Assembly (NCBI GenBank): GCA_932521025.1
Contig: OW051473.1
Span: 11,470,001-11,534,000 of the forward strand
Direction of reading: 5' to 3'
Length of the DNA stretch: 64,000 nucleotides
Source: Oscheius onirici
Lineage: Eukaryota > Nematoda > Chromadorea > Rhabditida > Rhabditidae
Below, in pieces: positions 13,701-23,897 of the stretch; positions within the stretch are counted from its first letter, which is position 1; each line of letters opens with the position of its first letter. The position numbers and the translations under genes were made by a program. The notes under the pieces were generated by a model. The model made no database searches. It had not been told where the DNA came from and saw only the letters and a list, made by a program, of their open reading frames with translations.

Positions 13701-15352
13701 TGAGCGATAACAACGATGATAAATTAACGAAAAACAAACGGTTCCATGCTCTCGAATCAGCTGTTGCTTCCCAGCTGTCTGTTCTGCCTCTTTGTTCCAT
13801 CCTCGTGATCTCCTTTCCGAAGTTTCATGCGTTTCGGGCAGGGGTACGAGTAATCTTAAAGCAAATATAGGTGGGCTCTCCTCTCTTTTTTTCTCTCTTT
13901 CTTACTCCCAAATTCCCCTCAGGGCTCCTCTCTAAAATTTCCCTCACTATTGCCTTCATTAGCAGCAGAACGCTCTTCCAGCTGAAATGTTGCCAGTGTG
14001 AGTATTCAGCTGCTCTTCCCCCTCTTCATACTATCCGTATTTGCCCTTACCCTATTATTATCTGATTGGCTCTGCTGATCTTCCTCTAAATGCTGATCTT
14101 CCGGCGGGCTCTTTTTCCCCTATATATGTTTGCCATAGAGAAGAAGATGTGATATTTGCTCGCTATTTAAGTAATAGCCATGTCATCGGCACTTTTGTGT
14201 GCTACCTAAACAAACAGTTGGATTATCCTCTCCTGATAGAGGTATTCTATGATATTTTTGCCAATTTTGAACAGTACGATTTTGCTATATTTGGGCGCCA
14301 ATTTGAGCCAGACGGATGAGACGGAGCGTGAGCAACGCACTGGTTCACCTTGTTTAGAACGTCTGGATGTTTTTACCGTAGACGCGGGGGAAGGTCGACT
14401 TTGTGTCTCTGTAAAAACACGCGACGGAGAAACACAAATGGCTTTTTCAAAAAATGATTATACCCCCTCCTTATCTGGTAATCTTGTAACCAGCGCCTGA
14501 GCGCTACACTGAACCAACGGATTAGGATGGTCCGTCCAGTGTGGCGTACTTGAGTCGCCGGAAAGCAAATAGGGGCGAGAACCGTTCATCAGCAGCCCAT
14601 CAGCACTTGACTGCGCAGAGAGGCTCTGTATGCTGAACAATCTGTTATTTTTTCCCTCCCGTCCATACACAAAATACTGGCTCTTCGATCTGAGAGTGAG
14701 AGTCTCGGCCCGGGTCTGAAAACTTGTACTCTCTCACTGATCCCCACTAGTGTAGAATAAGAGTTTTTGACACGTGCTGACAAGTCTGCATTGGCCCCGC
14801 CCCTCCTGCACTTTTCTCGGTTTCCACCACTCTCAGCCCCCCAAAGGGGGTGGAGTCTGTCTGGAGCTGCACTGTCCACTACGCCCATGTTGCCAATATG
14901 GGGAGAGACTGTTTGCTTTAACCTCTGCTCTCTCTCCCCTTTCATTTTCCCACTGATTAGTCAGTCTGATCAATTGCTAGACTAATCACAGTCTGGCAAT
15001 TCTCATGAAGTCCCTCTTCCATGAAATTGGCACGCCCAATAACTTTTTTCAACAATCTAATTACCTGTCGCCGTTGTTTTGCTTCTTCCGCCGGACCAAG
15101 GTTGATGGGTCCAATTTGAACCCTTTTTTATCTGTGCGCGACTCATAACTTCAGAGGTGCCGACGGGTGCATTATCTTGTCCTGGGATCGGGGTCTGAGG
15201 CGAGTCTTAACCTCAGGTTTCTTTTTGCCGGCCTCTCACTATCATCCCAGACTCTTTGACATTATCTTGACAGGCAGCTCTTAAGTACAGGGGTTTATCA
15301 TTTGCTGCTCCCTCTTTTCTGATCTCCTCAACTTGCAAGAATAAAACAATAA

Positions 15353-15359
15353 TTTTCAG
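15353..15359 (+). other. Candidate spliced-leader acceptor of the Smaug gene
   Basis: AATTTTCAG ends at 15359, five bases before the ATG at 15365. Either an upstream exon is joined here or this is a trans-splice acceptor. No upstream coding exon was recognised. Confidence 0.45.
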
Positions 15360-15364
15360 ATGAT

Positions 15365-18300
15365 ATGATCCAGCAACGAGTGAACGCCAGTATGTCTCTT
15401 CAACGTCCGAGCCAGTCCAACGATGCCATGCATCTCTTTGTAAGACTTGATTCTTTCCCAAATCAAAACTGTCTTCAGAACTATCTCAATTCCGTGAATC
15501 CTGCCTACGGGCCCAGCTACTACGATCCCAACCAGCAGCCAGCCATGGCGTTCAACTTCAATCCAGGCATGAAAGGTAAGAGAATGTTGAATTCTTTAAG
15601 GGGTAGCTGTGTCCAACTATCTTATCACTGTGTCTGTGGAAGCGGTGCCACAGAAGCCATATACACAGGCCTTCTGCTTTACGGACCGCAACATTGGCTC
15701 TGATATCTTATCGCAAGCAATGTTGCGTTCAGAAGTGAGCGGCAAAGACGAACTTTTGAGCTCTCACCCTACCTCTTTGGCGTATATACGTGGTGTGATA
15801 TATAGTGGTGTTCGCTCTAACAGTTGGTGTCAATTCGTTAGAGATTGACCGCCTGTTAGGGAGTCAAACAACGAGACTAGGTGCAGGAAGAGAGTACTTT
15901 TTATCTGTCTGCCTCGGCTCCGGCTCTATTACAATTTTGAAGCAGGCATAAATCCACCTTTGCCTGGGGGACTGAACGATGATGAGAGAGACACAAAGTT
16001 TCCTTGGGGAAACCCTTGTGTCGGGTCTATGTCTCTCCGCCGCGCACCCATCCGCATGTAATTAATTACCGTCTGTAGGCTGGAGATAGATAGAAAGAAC
16101 GGGCACACCGTGGGGCCAATAGCAAAGGATCCAAGTTCATCTCAGCAATTGTTGCGAACGCCGACTTAAAAAATGAGTTTGCACTTTTACCTAGCTGTAA
16201 TAGAGTGACGGATTACATTGGGCGTTCTAGTGTTCGCAACAATTGTTCCCAAAGTCGCGAACTTCATTTGAAAATCCAATCGGCTTGAAAAACTGGAATT
16301 TTATTCATTTTAATATTAGAAGTGGCATGTTATCTGTAGTAAAGAGTGCGGTATGCCTGAGGTTGTTATTTTTAAGCCGAGAAAACATGCGTATTCTCAA
16401 GAAAGCTAGCTGTTTTCTCCTCCAGACTTTTCCCAACCAAAATAGGATTACGGTAGCACTGAACTTGATCTTCTGGCCGGCACTAATTATGATAACGCGA
16501 CTGTGAATAGATAAAAGCTGGTGGATCACAGCTCGAGTTACACAGTTCAAGGGCCACCCAGTGAGGTCAATAGAGGCCCAAAGGAGCCGAACTGCTCTTT
16601 GATCGCCCTTATCTCTCACCCCGGAATATCATCTTCCTGCACGCCTGCTGTCGTTTTCACTATAGGTGTGAAATTGTCTTAACGGGGTTGTTAGATGTCT
16701 AGCTCGATAGCTATCGCCAGGAGATCTGTATCGTCAGAAGGTTTCTATTCTAGAGAAAGAGAGAGACACGCGCACAGACAATCATCCGTCATCTCAGCAT
16801 GGGAATGTAGTTCCGATTTGCATATCATTGCCTATCATACCTACTGCGACGAAACGCCAGCAGCTGGTCGTAAAAGGCGCGACGGGTTATCGCCAGAAGT
16901 CGTAGTTCTTCCATATGCAAATGGCGCTTGCCTTAATGTGCAGTATGGGTGGCCGTGTCTAGACTATGTCAAAAAGCCAGTCTTTTGTTTCGTCTACAGT
17001 TTTTTCTCGAGACGAGCTGCTGGGCATTATGTGCCCGGCGGACGTGGGCATGATGTGCCCCCCTCGGGCTGCTGTGTTTGCCTTCGAAGGGAGAAAGTGC
17101 AACCGGGGGCTAAAAAATGAGAGAGGGCAATGTTGCGATGTCTTTCATCGATTGAACGGAGCGTGAGATCGCTCCGTTTTATTAGTAGGGCCCAAAAAGG
17201 AGACACTGAAATCTAATCCCCTCAATACTCTATCATAATCGGGGCGGGGTCCTTCTGTAAACTTTGTTGACCTCATTGAACTGGTTTGCACACCTGCTTC
17301 CAAAACTGTAAACAAGAGATGCAGATAACAATACAAATTTTGCAGATGTCCCCCAGTGGCTCAAGACTCTTCGTCTTCACAAGTACACCAACCTGTTCAT
17401 GAATCTCACCTACGAGCAGATGATGTCGCTGAATGACAAGGCCTTGGAGATTCGAGGAGTAGGAGAACAAGCCAAAATTTTATTAAACCTGCTTTTTCAG
17501 ATCACTATGGGCGCCAGAGGCAAGATTCTCCAGTCTGTGACAAAACTACAATGTCGTCCTTCGATCATTCGTGAGGCTATTGCACAGCTGGAGAACCCAA
17601 AGAATCCCGAATGCCGCTGTCCGATTCTTCATCTGCGCCAGTTCTTGAGTACTCCCATCAGACCATATCTGGCTCAACCGGGAGAGACTCACGAAAAGAT
17701 TGAAGGCAACTGCGTTGTTGAACAGATTCATGATGAGGTAACAGAATTTCAGAATTTTTCTCACAAGAAAATTCTAGAATCTTCCTGCTCTGCTGGTTCT
17801 TCTCTGTCAGAAGGTTCAGAATTTTGTCATCAACTGTCGTCAGGGAGAAGTCAGCGATGACAACGTTCTCATGCTGTTCAAATCGCACGATCTCATCCTC
17901 TCGAACGAGGTATGCCTCACCCGATCGGCTGTTGAATAAAATTTGTTTTCAGGCGTTCACTGAGAATCAGAAACGCAGGGTAATTCATCTCAAGAAGCAG
18001 GCCAAGAAGTACGTCTCTCCCGGAGAAATTCGCCGCAAGACTGCCAACTCGACTGCCGGTCCCCCGATGAAATGCGACTTTTGCATCGCCCATGATGCTC
18101 TGATTGGTCCAGCCGCTACTGCCGTCGATGTCATGCCTACATCGACGGTCCGTCAGCAGCCGGGCGCCAGAAAGAAGTCTCGCGACCCGAGAAAGAACAG
18201 AAACCGTGCTGCTGAGATGGAAATCGGAGAGTGGAATCCTGCTCCTGCTCCAAATGCAGCTACTGCCAACATGGATATGGTTGCTTTCTCTCAGCTTTTC

Positions 18301-19087
18301 AACTGTCTCCAGCTGAAGAACGCCATCGAGAGAGAGTACAGTCAGAGTCTTCTTCGTCTCGCTGAGAATGGGCGCAATCGCAGCTTTGTTGCTACTGTAA
18401 CAGATTTTTCATTTAGCCTAATTAAAGAAACTCTAGGCTCCTAACGGAAGTCAGTACGACATCAGTATTACCAGGAGGCCCCATCCTCCTCCTCTGATGT
18501 CTCAGCCGACTGTTCCTCCGGCAGTGTACAATGCTCTGACTCGTCAGTCTGCCGAAGCTGCTGCTCGTCAGTCAGCTGAGATTCTTGCTCGTCACACGGC
18601 TGAGCATTCTCCTCGTCCTGATCTCCCTCTCCCTAGCCATTTGTCTCGTCAGTCTGTGGATCTTCCGGGCATCTCTTACATTCCACAGTACCGTTCTCGC
18701 TCAAGTCCTGCTGAGACTCCGGCTCCGGCTCCAGTACCCTCTCCTCGTGTGGAGAAGCCGAGTGAGCTTCGTTGGCCCGTCGCTTCGTACAATGACGACT
18801 TTGAGAAGATGCTCAAAAACGGGGTAAATCTAGATTTTGTACAGTTTCGAATTAAAAGCTTCTAGACTTCTGAGATCAACTTGTGGAGCGCTTTCAAGGA
18901 ATCTGGTGATACCACTTCCGGCTACTCTTCCTCTACCAGTGAGCGCGGATCGGGCGCTGGTTCGCCCCGTGCACCACAGGACGTCGCTGAGCCCAAGGAG
19001 GTTCCGGCCTGGAACACGTGGGATCCCGTTCTCAGCAGTCTCTTTCTGGATGAAATGACGCGCAGCCGTCAGTCAGCCCGTTGTTAA
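15365..19087 (+). CDS. SAMD4: Smaug/SAMD4-family RNA-binding translational repressor
   Basis: Seven exons: 15365-15575, 17346-17458, 17501-17737, 17811-17909, 17953-18396, 18455-18823 and 18866-19087, about 564 residues. Exons 2-3 encode a SAM domain (residues about 71-130: LRLHKYTNLF, then LTYEQMMSLND, then ITMGARGKIL). It matches Smaug, including the GARxKI loop that contacts the CNGG stem-loop in target mRNAs. Exons 3-5 continue through the Smaug-specific helical (PHAT-like) region, ending in AFTENQKRRVIHLKKQAKK. The C-terminal half is low-complexity (Pro, Ser, Ala, Arg) and probably disordered. The expected role is binding mRNA stem-loops and recruiting translational repression and deadenylation in the cytoplasm. 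Intron 2 is only 42 nt, in frame and stop-free, but splicing it restores the family alignment. Intron 5 could instead end at 18436, adding six residues. Intron 1 is 1.77 kb, unusually long for this region, and may hold control elements. Confidence 0.9.
16146..16245. repeat. 100-bp inverted-repeat element in Smaug intron 1
   Basis: CAATTGTTGCGAAC at 16146-16159 is the perfect reverse complement of GTTCGCAACAATTG at 16232-16245. The unit is a fold-back or MITE-like sequence of about 100 bp. No target-site duplication is obvious. Confidence 0.45.
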
Positions 19088-19915
19088 TCTGTACTTCAAC
19101 TGTATCCACCTTCTTTATTCTGTATGTAGGCCGCCTGTTATGCTAGTTGCATTCCTCATTACTCTTCTTCTTTTCTTAATTTAGCTTTTTTCATAACATT
19201 CTGCTGAACCACCGGTTGATTTCCTTGAGAAATATGAAGAGGTTTTTGTGCCCTTCCTTCCCCTCATGTTAACCACCTTCTGCCCACTATGTTTGATACC
19301 CTTCATATTACTGGAACCTCAGCTCATGGAAGCTAGGCTTTATTCATGACATTTTAGTGCACATTGGCATTGCAATTGTTTCACTTTTATCACAACTTCC
19401 TTCTCTCTCCCTGCCCCTCTCTCTCTCCCCATCGAATAATTCAACGGTCGCACTGTCCTTGTAGAAAACGCGATGTATCCTGTATGCCTTGTATTTGAGA
19501 TACAACTCCTCCACTCATTTTAGCCACATTTTGAACTCTCCTCTTTATGTCTTCCATCTCTCTTCTCATACCATGTCTTTGCCATCCCAGATGTCGATGA
19601 GCACGCGGTTTGTGACACAATCCTTACTCTTTTGATCCCTTTCCGCCTTGTTGTCTTTGACTGTAGATATCCCACATATCCTCACTCTTTCTCTCCCCCA
19701 TTCTCAACTGTAGTACACGCTCATATTGAGCCATTCTTCTTTTCTTGCTGCTGGGGGCCCTTGCTTCTCTATTATTTAGCGGCAGCTACGTGTCGTCTCT
19801 TTGTATTCTAGTTCTTTAACAATTTGAGTCTTGCTCATTGTCATCGTATAATCCCCGTTTTGTGCTTTTCATAGCACGTTGCAACTTGAGATAATAAAGC
19901 TTACTTTAAAACATT
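19088..19915 (+). other. 3'UTR of the Smaug gene
   Basis: About 0.8 kb of pyrimidine-rich, stop-dense sequence runs from the stop codon to an AATAAA signal at 19893-19898. This is long for a nematode 3'UTR and suggests post-transcriptional control of the message. No specific sites were assigned. Confidence 0.6.
19893..19898 (+). terminator. Poly(A) signal of the Smaug gene
   Basis: AATAAA in the context GATAATAAAGC. It is the first canonical signal I found downstream of the Smaug stop. Confidence 0.6.
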
Positions 19916-20678
19916 TGTTTTGTTAGGATCTTCGAGACAAAGAGACTTGATAATTAGGAGTTGATACCATCGCTGATAATGAATACCATTTGTTCAAAGC
20001 CGTATACCGATTTGGGACACATTTTCTGCTAAAAAAACTATTGACGGTCTGAAGTCTTTTCTCGTCTCCTTCTGAAAAAAATGGACGCTTGTGACTGGAA
20101 CCTAGAACAGTCTTGTTGAGCAGTTAGCTTTCTTAGTCAATCAACTGGAAGAACACCAAAGTTATAGAGCTTCTTTCTGTCTCTTCTGGACACATTTCTG
20201 CTTGCGGATCTGGCCTTCTGACTCATCCCACCACTGGCTAAAGTAAGAGAGTTGGAGACGACGCATCATGGGTCTAAGAAATAGTCCCCCCCCCCCTTAT
20301 AACTTCACATTTTAAGCCTAAATTTAAGAAAACTAGTATAGTGAAAGTTCCAGTAGCCACAAACTCAAAGAACTGTTTAGGGAATCGGGCTATTACAGCA
20401 GAAGGGCAGGAAAATGTTCCATTCAGTTTTTCCTTGAATCTCAGCAGATTTTATGTTATTAGGTCAAGGGTTATAAATGCAAACACTTAACCAAGATGTG
20501 TTAGTAACACTAAGTGAATGAGCCCCTTAAAAGGGTAGACAGAGAGAGCGACTACGTCGTCAAGTGGAGTACCATTCTGATCGATTTGACATTTTCATTT
20601 AGGGAGAACTTTTTGTCTCGCGCCTTCACAACGCGGTCATCGATTCAACTTGCTTTCCTTACGTGTCACCCGTCTGTA
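19916..20678. other. Intergenic, Smaug to TTLL15-like gene
   Basis: About 760 bases without coding signal. It contains a long C run near 20285 and presumably the promoter of the TTLL15-like gene. Nothing else is seen. Confidence 0.5.
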
Positions 20679-23600
20679 ATGATCGGTAATGCTATCCACC
20701 TTCTTCAGCTAGCCGGCCTTTGTCTCATCGCCTACATTGTCCACGAGCTAAAAACAACAGACATGTAGGTCTTTATGTTTCTTTAATGGGCATAAAACCG
20801 GTCCTTGTAATCAGACAAGAACCGATTTTCATCTTTCTGTCGGCCGCAGCTTGAAGGTGAGAAGCGTGAAACGTAAACATCTATTAGCTTTACACAGACG
20901 GACACTTATAGATCAGCTGTGCGAGAAAAACCAGATTTCGATTTCGCGAGACGACAAAGAATAGCATGGCTAGACGGACCAGGCCACGAGGTTTATCTTT
21001 TAATCTCGTCTGAAAATTATGTGTTTAGCCTTTGGACACTTATATGAAACATATTAGAGAGGCTTTCGAACTAAGAGGATACAAAATTATAACAGGACCT
21101 CAGGAAGCTGGTGTGGAATGGGATGCCATGTGGATCCACGACTATTCTTTAGGTTCCGGAAGACACAACGTCTATAGAAGTCATATTGAAAAATCTAGTC
21201 CCTACCAAGTTATAAACCATGTTCCTGGGTCAGGCTACTACAGTAGAAAGGTATGAATATGACTGTCTCATGAATGCAGTACCGTAATCTGAAAATTTCG
21301 CAAAGGGACCCATTGAAGCGAAACACTAGTTCAATTTTGCCGAATTGGTAAAATGATCATTATAAAAGACGAAAATGAGTCTCGTCGTGACAATCTCTGT
21401 TACGGTACTGCATTTTCTGAGCTAGACAATACTTAGGTCTCTCTGGCTACTTGTACATCTTGTCTTGGTGTTCCACAAGCCTTTTCACTCCCTGAACAGA
21501 AAGTAGCCTTCTTGGAGGCTGCCAAAGAAAATCCCGATTACTTATGGGTGCAGAAGGACAATGCCCATAGAAACATCAGAATCAAGCCTCTGGAGGAACT
21601 CGACCTGTCCAAGGGTGACTCTTTCGTTCAAAGATTTGTAGACAACCCACTTCTTATTGATAACAGGTGAGTAGCGTTTTCTGCTGGTTAGAGACTTTTT
21701 CAGAAAATTTGACATCGGAATTTATACCGTCGTAACTTCACTACAACCTTTAAAGGTTTATGTTTACAATGGAGACGTTCTGATAAGGTACTTTTTCCAA
21801 ATTTTGTATAGCTTCTTTACAGATTTTGCGCCCACGACTATTACCCCTTCGATGCGAACAATGTTGACAAATATGTTGTAGGAGACGATTATACCCCGAT
21901 CTGGGAGGTATTTCTCCTATTTTTTACTTACGTTCCCCCCAGATTCCTTCCCTCTCAAAATTATACAACGAACAAAAACTTGGACGAAGAGCTACTTTAG
22001 ACGCATACTTACAGTCCAAACAACAGGATCCCATGAAAATTTGGACACAGATTGGAGCTATTATTGCACAGGTAAAGCACACACCTTTAAAGTTTTTACA
22101 AGTTCAGGTGTTCCAATGTCAGCAAGAAAAAATGATTGAAGCGGCCAAAACCATTTCATTTCGGGCCCAGATGTTTGAATTGAGTCGCTTTGATTTCATA
22201 GTCGACGAAGATTTAAAAGTCTACTTAATGGAGGTGGGTAAACTTTTATCAAATTTGCATAGTCTAATTTAGGCCAACATGTCACCAAATTTGTCTTCCG
22301 GTCACTTTAAACAAAACCAAATCCTTTACGAGCAAGTTCTTCACAGTATTTTCAGTCTGGTTGGATTTTCATCGCCATTTACTAAGAGTGCAGAGAAGGG
22401 AATCAGGTATGTTCTATTGCAAATATCTATTTTAAATTGCTCCCAAGTCTCTGTGTGTGTGTTTGTCTGAAGCTCTAATTGAGGATAAGGAAGGGAGCTT
22501 TGTGCGCAAATTAGTTTTTAACAAGTCGCGGGAAAAGGAAAAGCACGCGAAGGGTTCTTATGACTTTGATAGTTTCTTTGGAGGGACAGGGCGTGACTGG
22601 AACAGAGTGAAAAGGGAAGAAGGGAAGGGACAGTAAGACTGAGACTCACTAAAGCTAAGAACAGGCCGGGCGACCTGTTCAGGTCCTACATTTTGAAATT
22701 AGGCTTGGGAGGGGGTGGGTTCCAATACAATTTCGGTAGTTTCTTTGGAGAGTCAGGGAGAGTGACTGGAGGAAAGTGACAAAGGAGGAATGAAAGGGAA
22801 ACCACGACTAGGGCTCCGTGACAGAGCGAAGCCACGAATTTCTACTTTAGCCCTGGAAGGGCGTTGCCAACCTTGTTTTCTTAAAAAAGACCTTCATGCA
22901 TACTTGGCACTCTTGCTTTACTCGCTGTTACGTTCGAACTTTCTAAATACTGATGGCTATTTGAATATCTCTTTTACTGAGCCCTCTCCTCCAGCCCTCC
23001 CCCCAGAAGAGCCGTACTTGCCTGACTTGGCTTGACTCGACACTCGGAACTGGTTTTGTAAGCAAAGTTAAAGAGATTGAAAATCAAGTCGTGAATCTAA
23101 ATATCCCATCATTTTGGACTAGGGCCGAGACTTTTGTTAGTTTTAAGAAAGTCGCGATATACATGTACTGAGACTCTGTTAAGACTCGGTAGTGTTTTGA
23201 AATCACTTCAGTTTGGAACGAAGACTACGATAAAAGGAAGATCGAAAACCTTCTCTTTAGTATAGCGTGGAAAGTTAGAAAAGTCAGCTATATCTTGAGA
23301 TACTGCTTGGTTCGACTCGATGCTTTTAGTATTACAAAACTGTTTTGTTCTTCTATAACTCTACTAAATGTGTTTTTAAAGAGACCGTCAAGCCGATGCC
23401 CAAATACTCGCCACTGACCGAGATGTCGCCGTCTCTTTGGACAATTGCCTACATGCATGCAAAAAGTGTGACGAAGAGCCCGTGAGTAGTCCTTTGTATG
23501 CCCTTTTAATGCCATCGGTCAGGAGTGTCAGCTCTGTGGCCATTGCATGACTGAGCCGACGCTAAAAATATTACGCTCCGCATACCAGGAGCACATGAAT

Positions 23601-23720
23601 AGACAACATATGGTCAGAGTGCAGTTTGACTACGAAAAGAAGGGACCATTGACAAGAGAAGACATGCTCTTCCAAACTTGGTATAAGCAAAAATGTAGCG
23701 AAAACTATTTATGGTGTTGA
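20679..23720 (+). CDS. ttll-15: Tubulin-tyrosine-ligase-like protein, TTLL15 type
   Basis: Exons: 20679-20764, 20888-20990, 21029-21250, 21437-21666, 21704-21787, 21823-21907, 21943-22071, 22108-22233, 22273-22406, 23382-23481 and 23523-23720, about 498 residues. Exon 1 encodes a hydrophobic anchor (HLLQLAGLCLIAYIV). Exons 4-9 carry the TTL ATP-grasp fold: VQRFVDNPLLI, KFDIGIYTVV, RFCAHDYYPF, FELSRFDFIVDE, and EANMSPNL with the metal-binding Glu and Asn. Family members ligate amino acids, mainly glutamate, to tubulin; the N-terminal anchor resembles C. elegans TTLL-15. The last two exons encode a cysteine cluster (CLHACKKC, then CQLCGHC) after the catalytic fold. The usual KP...G lysine loop reads KDNAHRNIRIK, so activity needs testing. 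Intron 9 (975 nt) holds a Helitron-like repeat and intron 3 a small inverted-repeat element. Exon 1-2 joining has an alternative through a 7-nt microexon (20850-20856). Confidence 0.87.
21273..21414. mobile_element. 142-bp MITE-like element with 15-bp terminal inverted repeats
   Basis: AATGCAGTACCGTAA at 21273-21287 is the exact reverse complement of TTACGGTACTGCATT at 21400-21414. The element fills most of intron 3 of the TTLL15-like gene. No protein is encoded and no clear target-site duplication is visible. Confidence 0.6.
22426..22875 (+). mobile_element. Helitron-like non-autonomous element, copy 1
   Basis: A 450-bp sequence in intron 9 of the TTLL15-like gene is repeated, inverted, at 52579-53015. 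Both copies begin TCTATTTTA after an A and end CTTG before a T. Both carry a small hairpin (GCCCT/AGGGC) about a dozen bases before the 3' end. These fit Helitrons, which start TC, end CTRR after a hairpin and insert between A and T, except that the end is CTTG. Inside are two imperfect copies of a TAGTTTCTTTGGAG block. Confidence 0.5.
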
Positions 23721-23725
23721 ATAAA
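23720..23725 (+). terminator. Poly(A) signal overlapping the TTLL15-like stop codon
   Basis: The stop TGA (23718-23720) shares its A with AATAAA (23720-23725). If it is used, the 3'UTR would be only about 15-25 bases. This would leave a gap before the convergent WDR20 gene ends at 23898. Confidence 0.45.
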
Positions 23726-23897
23726 GAGTATAACCGCATGGAATATCTGTTTCTGAATACTTTTATAGGCCCTATACCCGAAGTAAAACGTCTCATCTTG
23801 GACAGGCAAAAATGAGAACAGGAAAGTTGTGACACTGTTGCGGAGTTAAGCACAAAAACATTGGATATTCCTAAGGGGAGCGATTAACAAGATATAA

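Larger units (their letters stand above)
486..15352. other. Long gene-poor interval
   Basis: About 14.9 kb without a gene model I can support. Open frames of 60-170 codons occur on both strands but overlap in several frames, lack splice partners and match no family I know. The stretch is rich in pyrimidine runs such as CTCTCTCTC and in GC-balanced sequence. Probable contents are the upstream control region of the Smaug gene and possibly distant untranslated exons. The only structured items I see are a tRNA-like sequence near 4.7 kb and a GC-rich hairpin just before it. Confidence 0.5.

Noticed and set aside
14041-14319. 92-codon plus frame with a plausible aromatic peptide
   Set aside because: No flanking splice sites, partner exons or known motif; could be a relic but cannot be supported.
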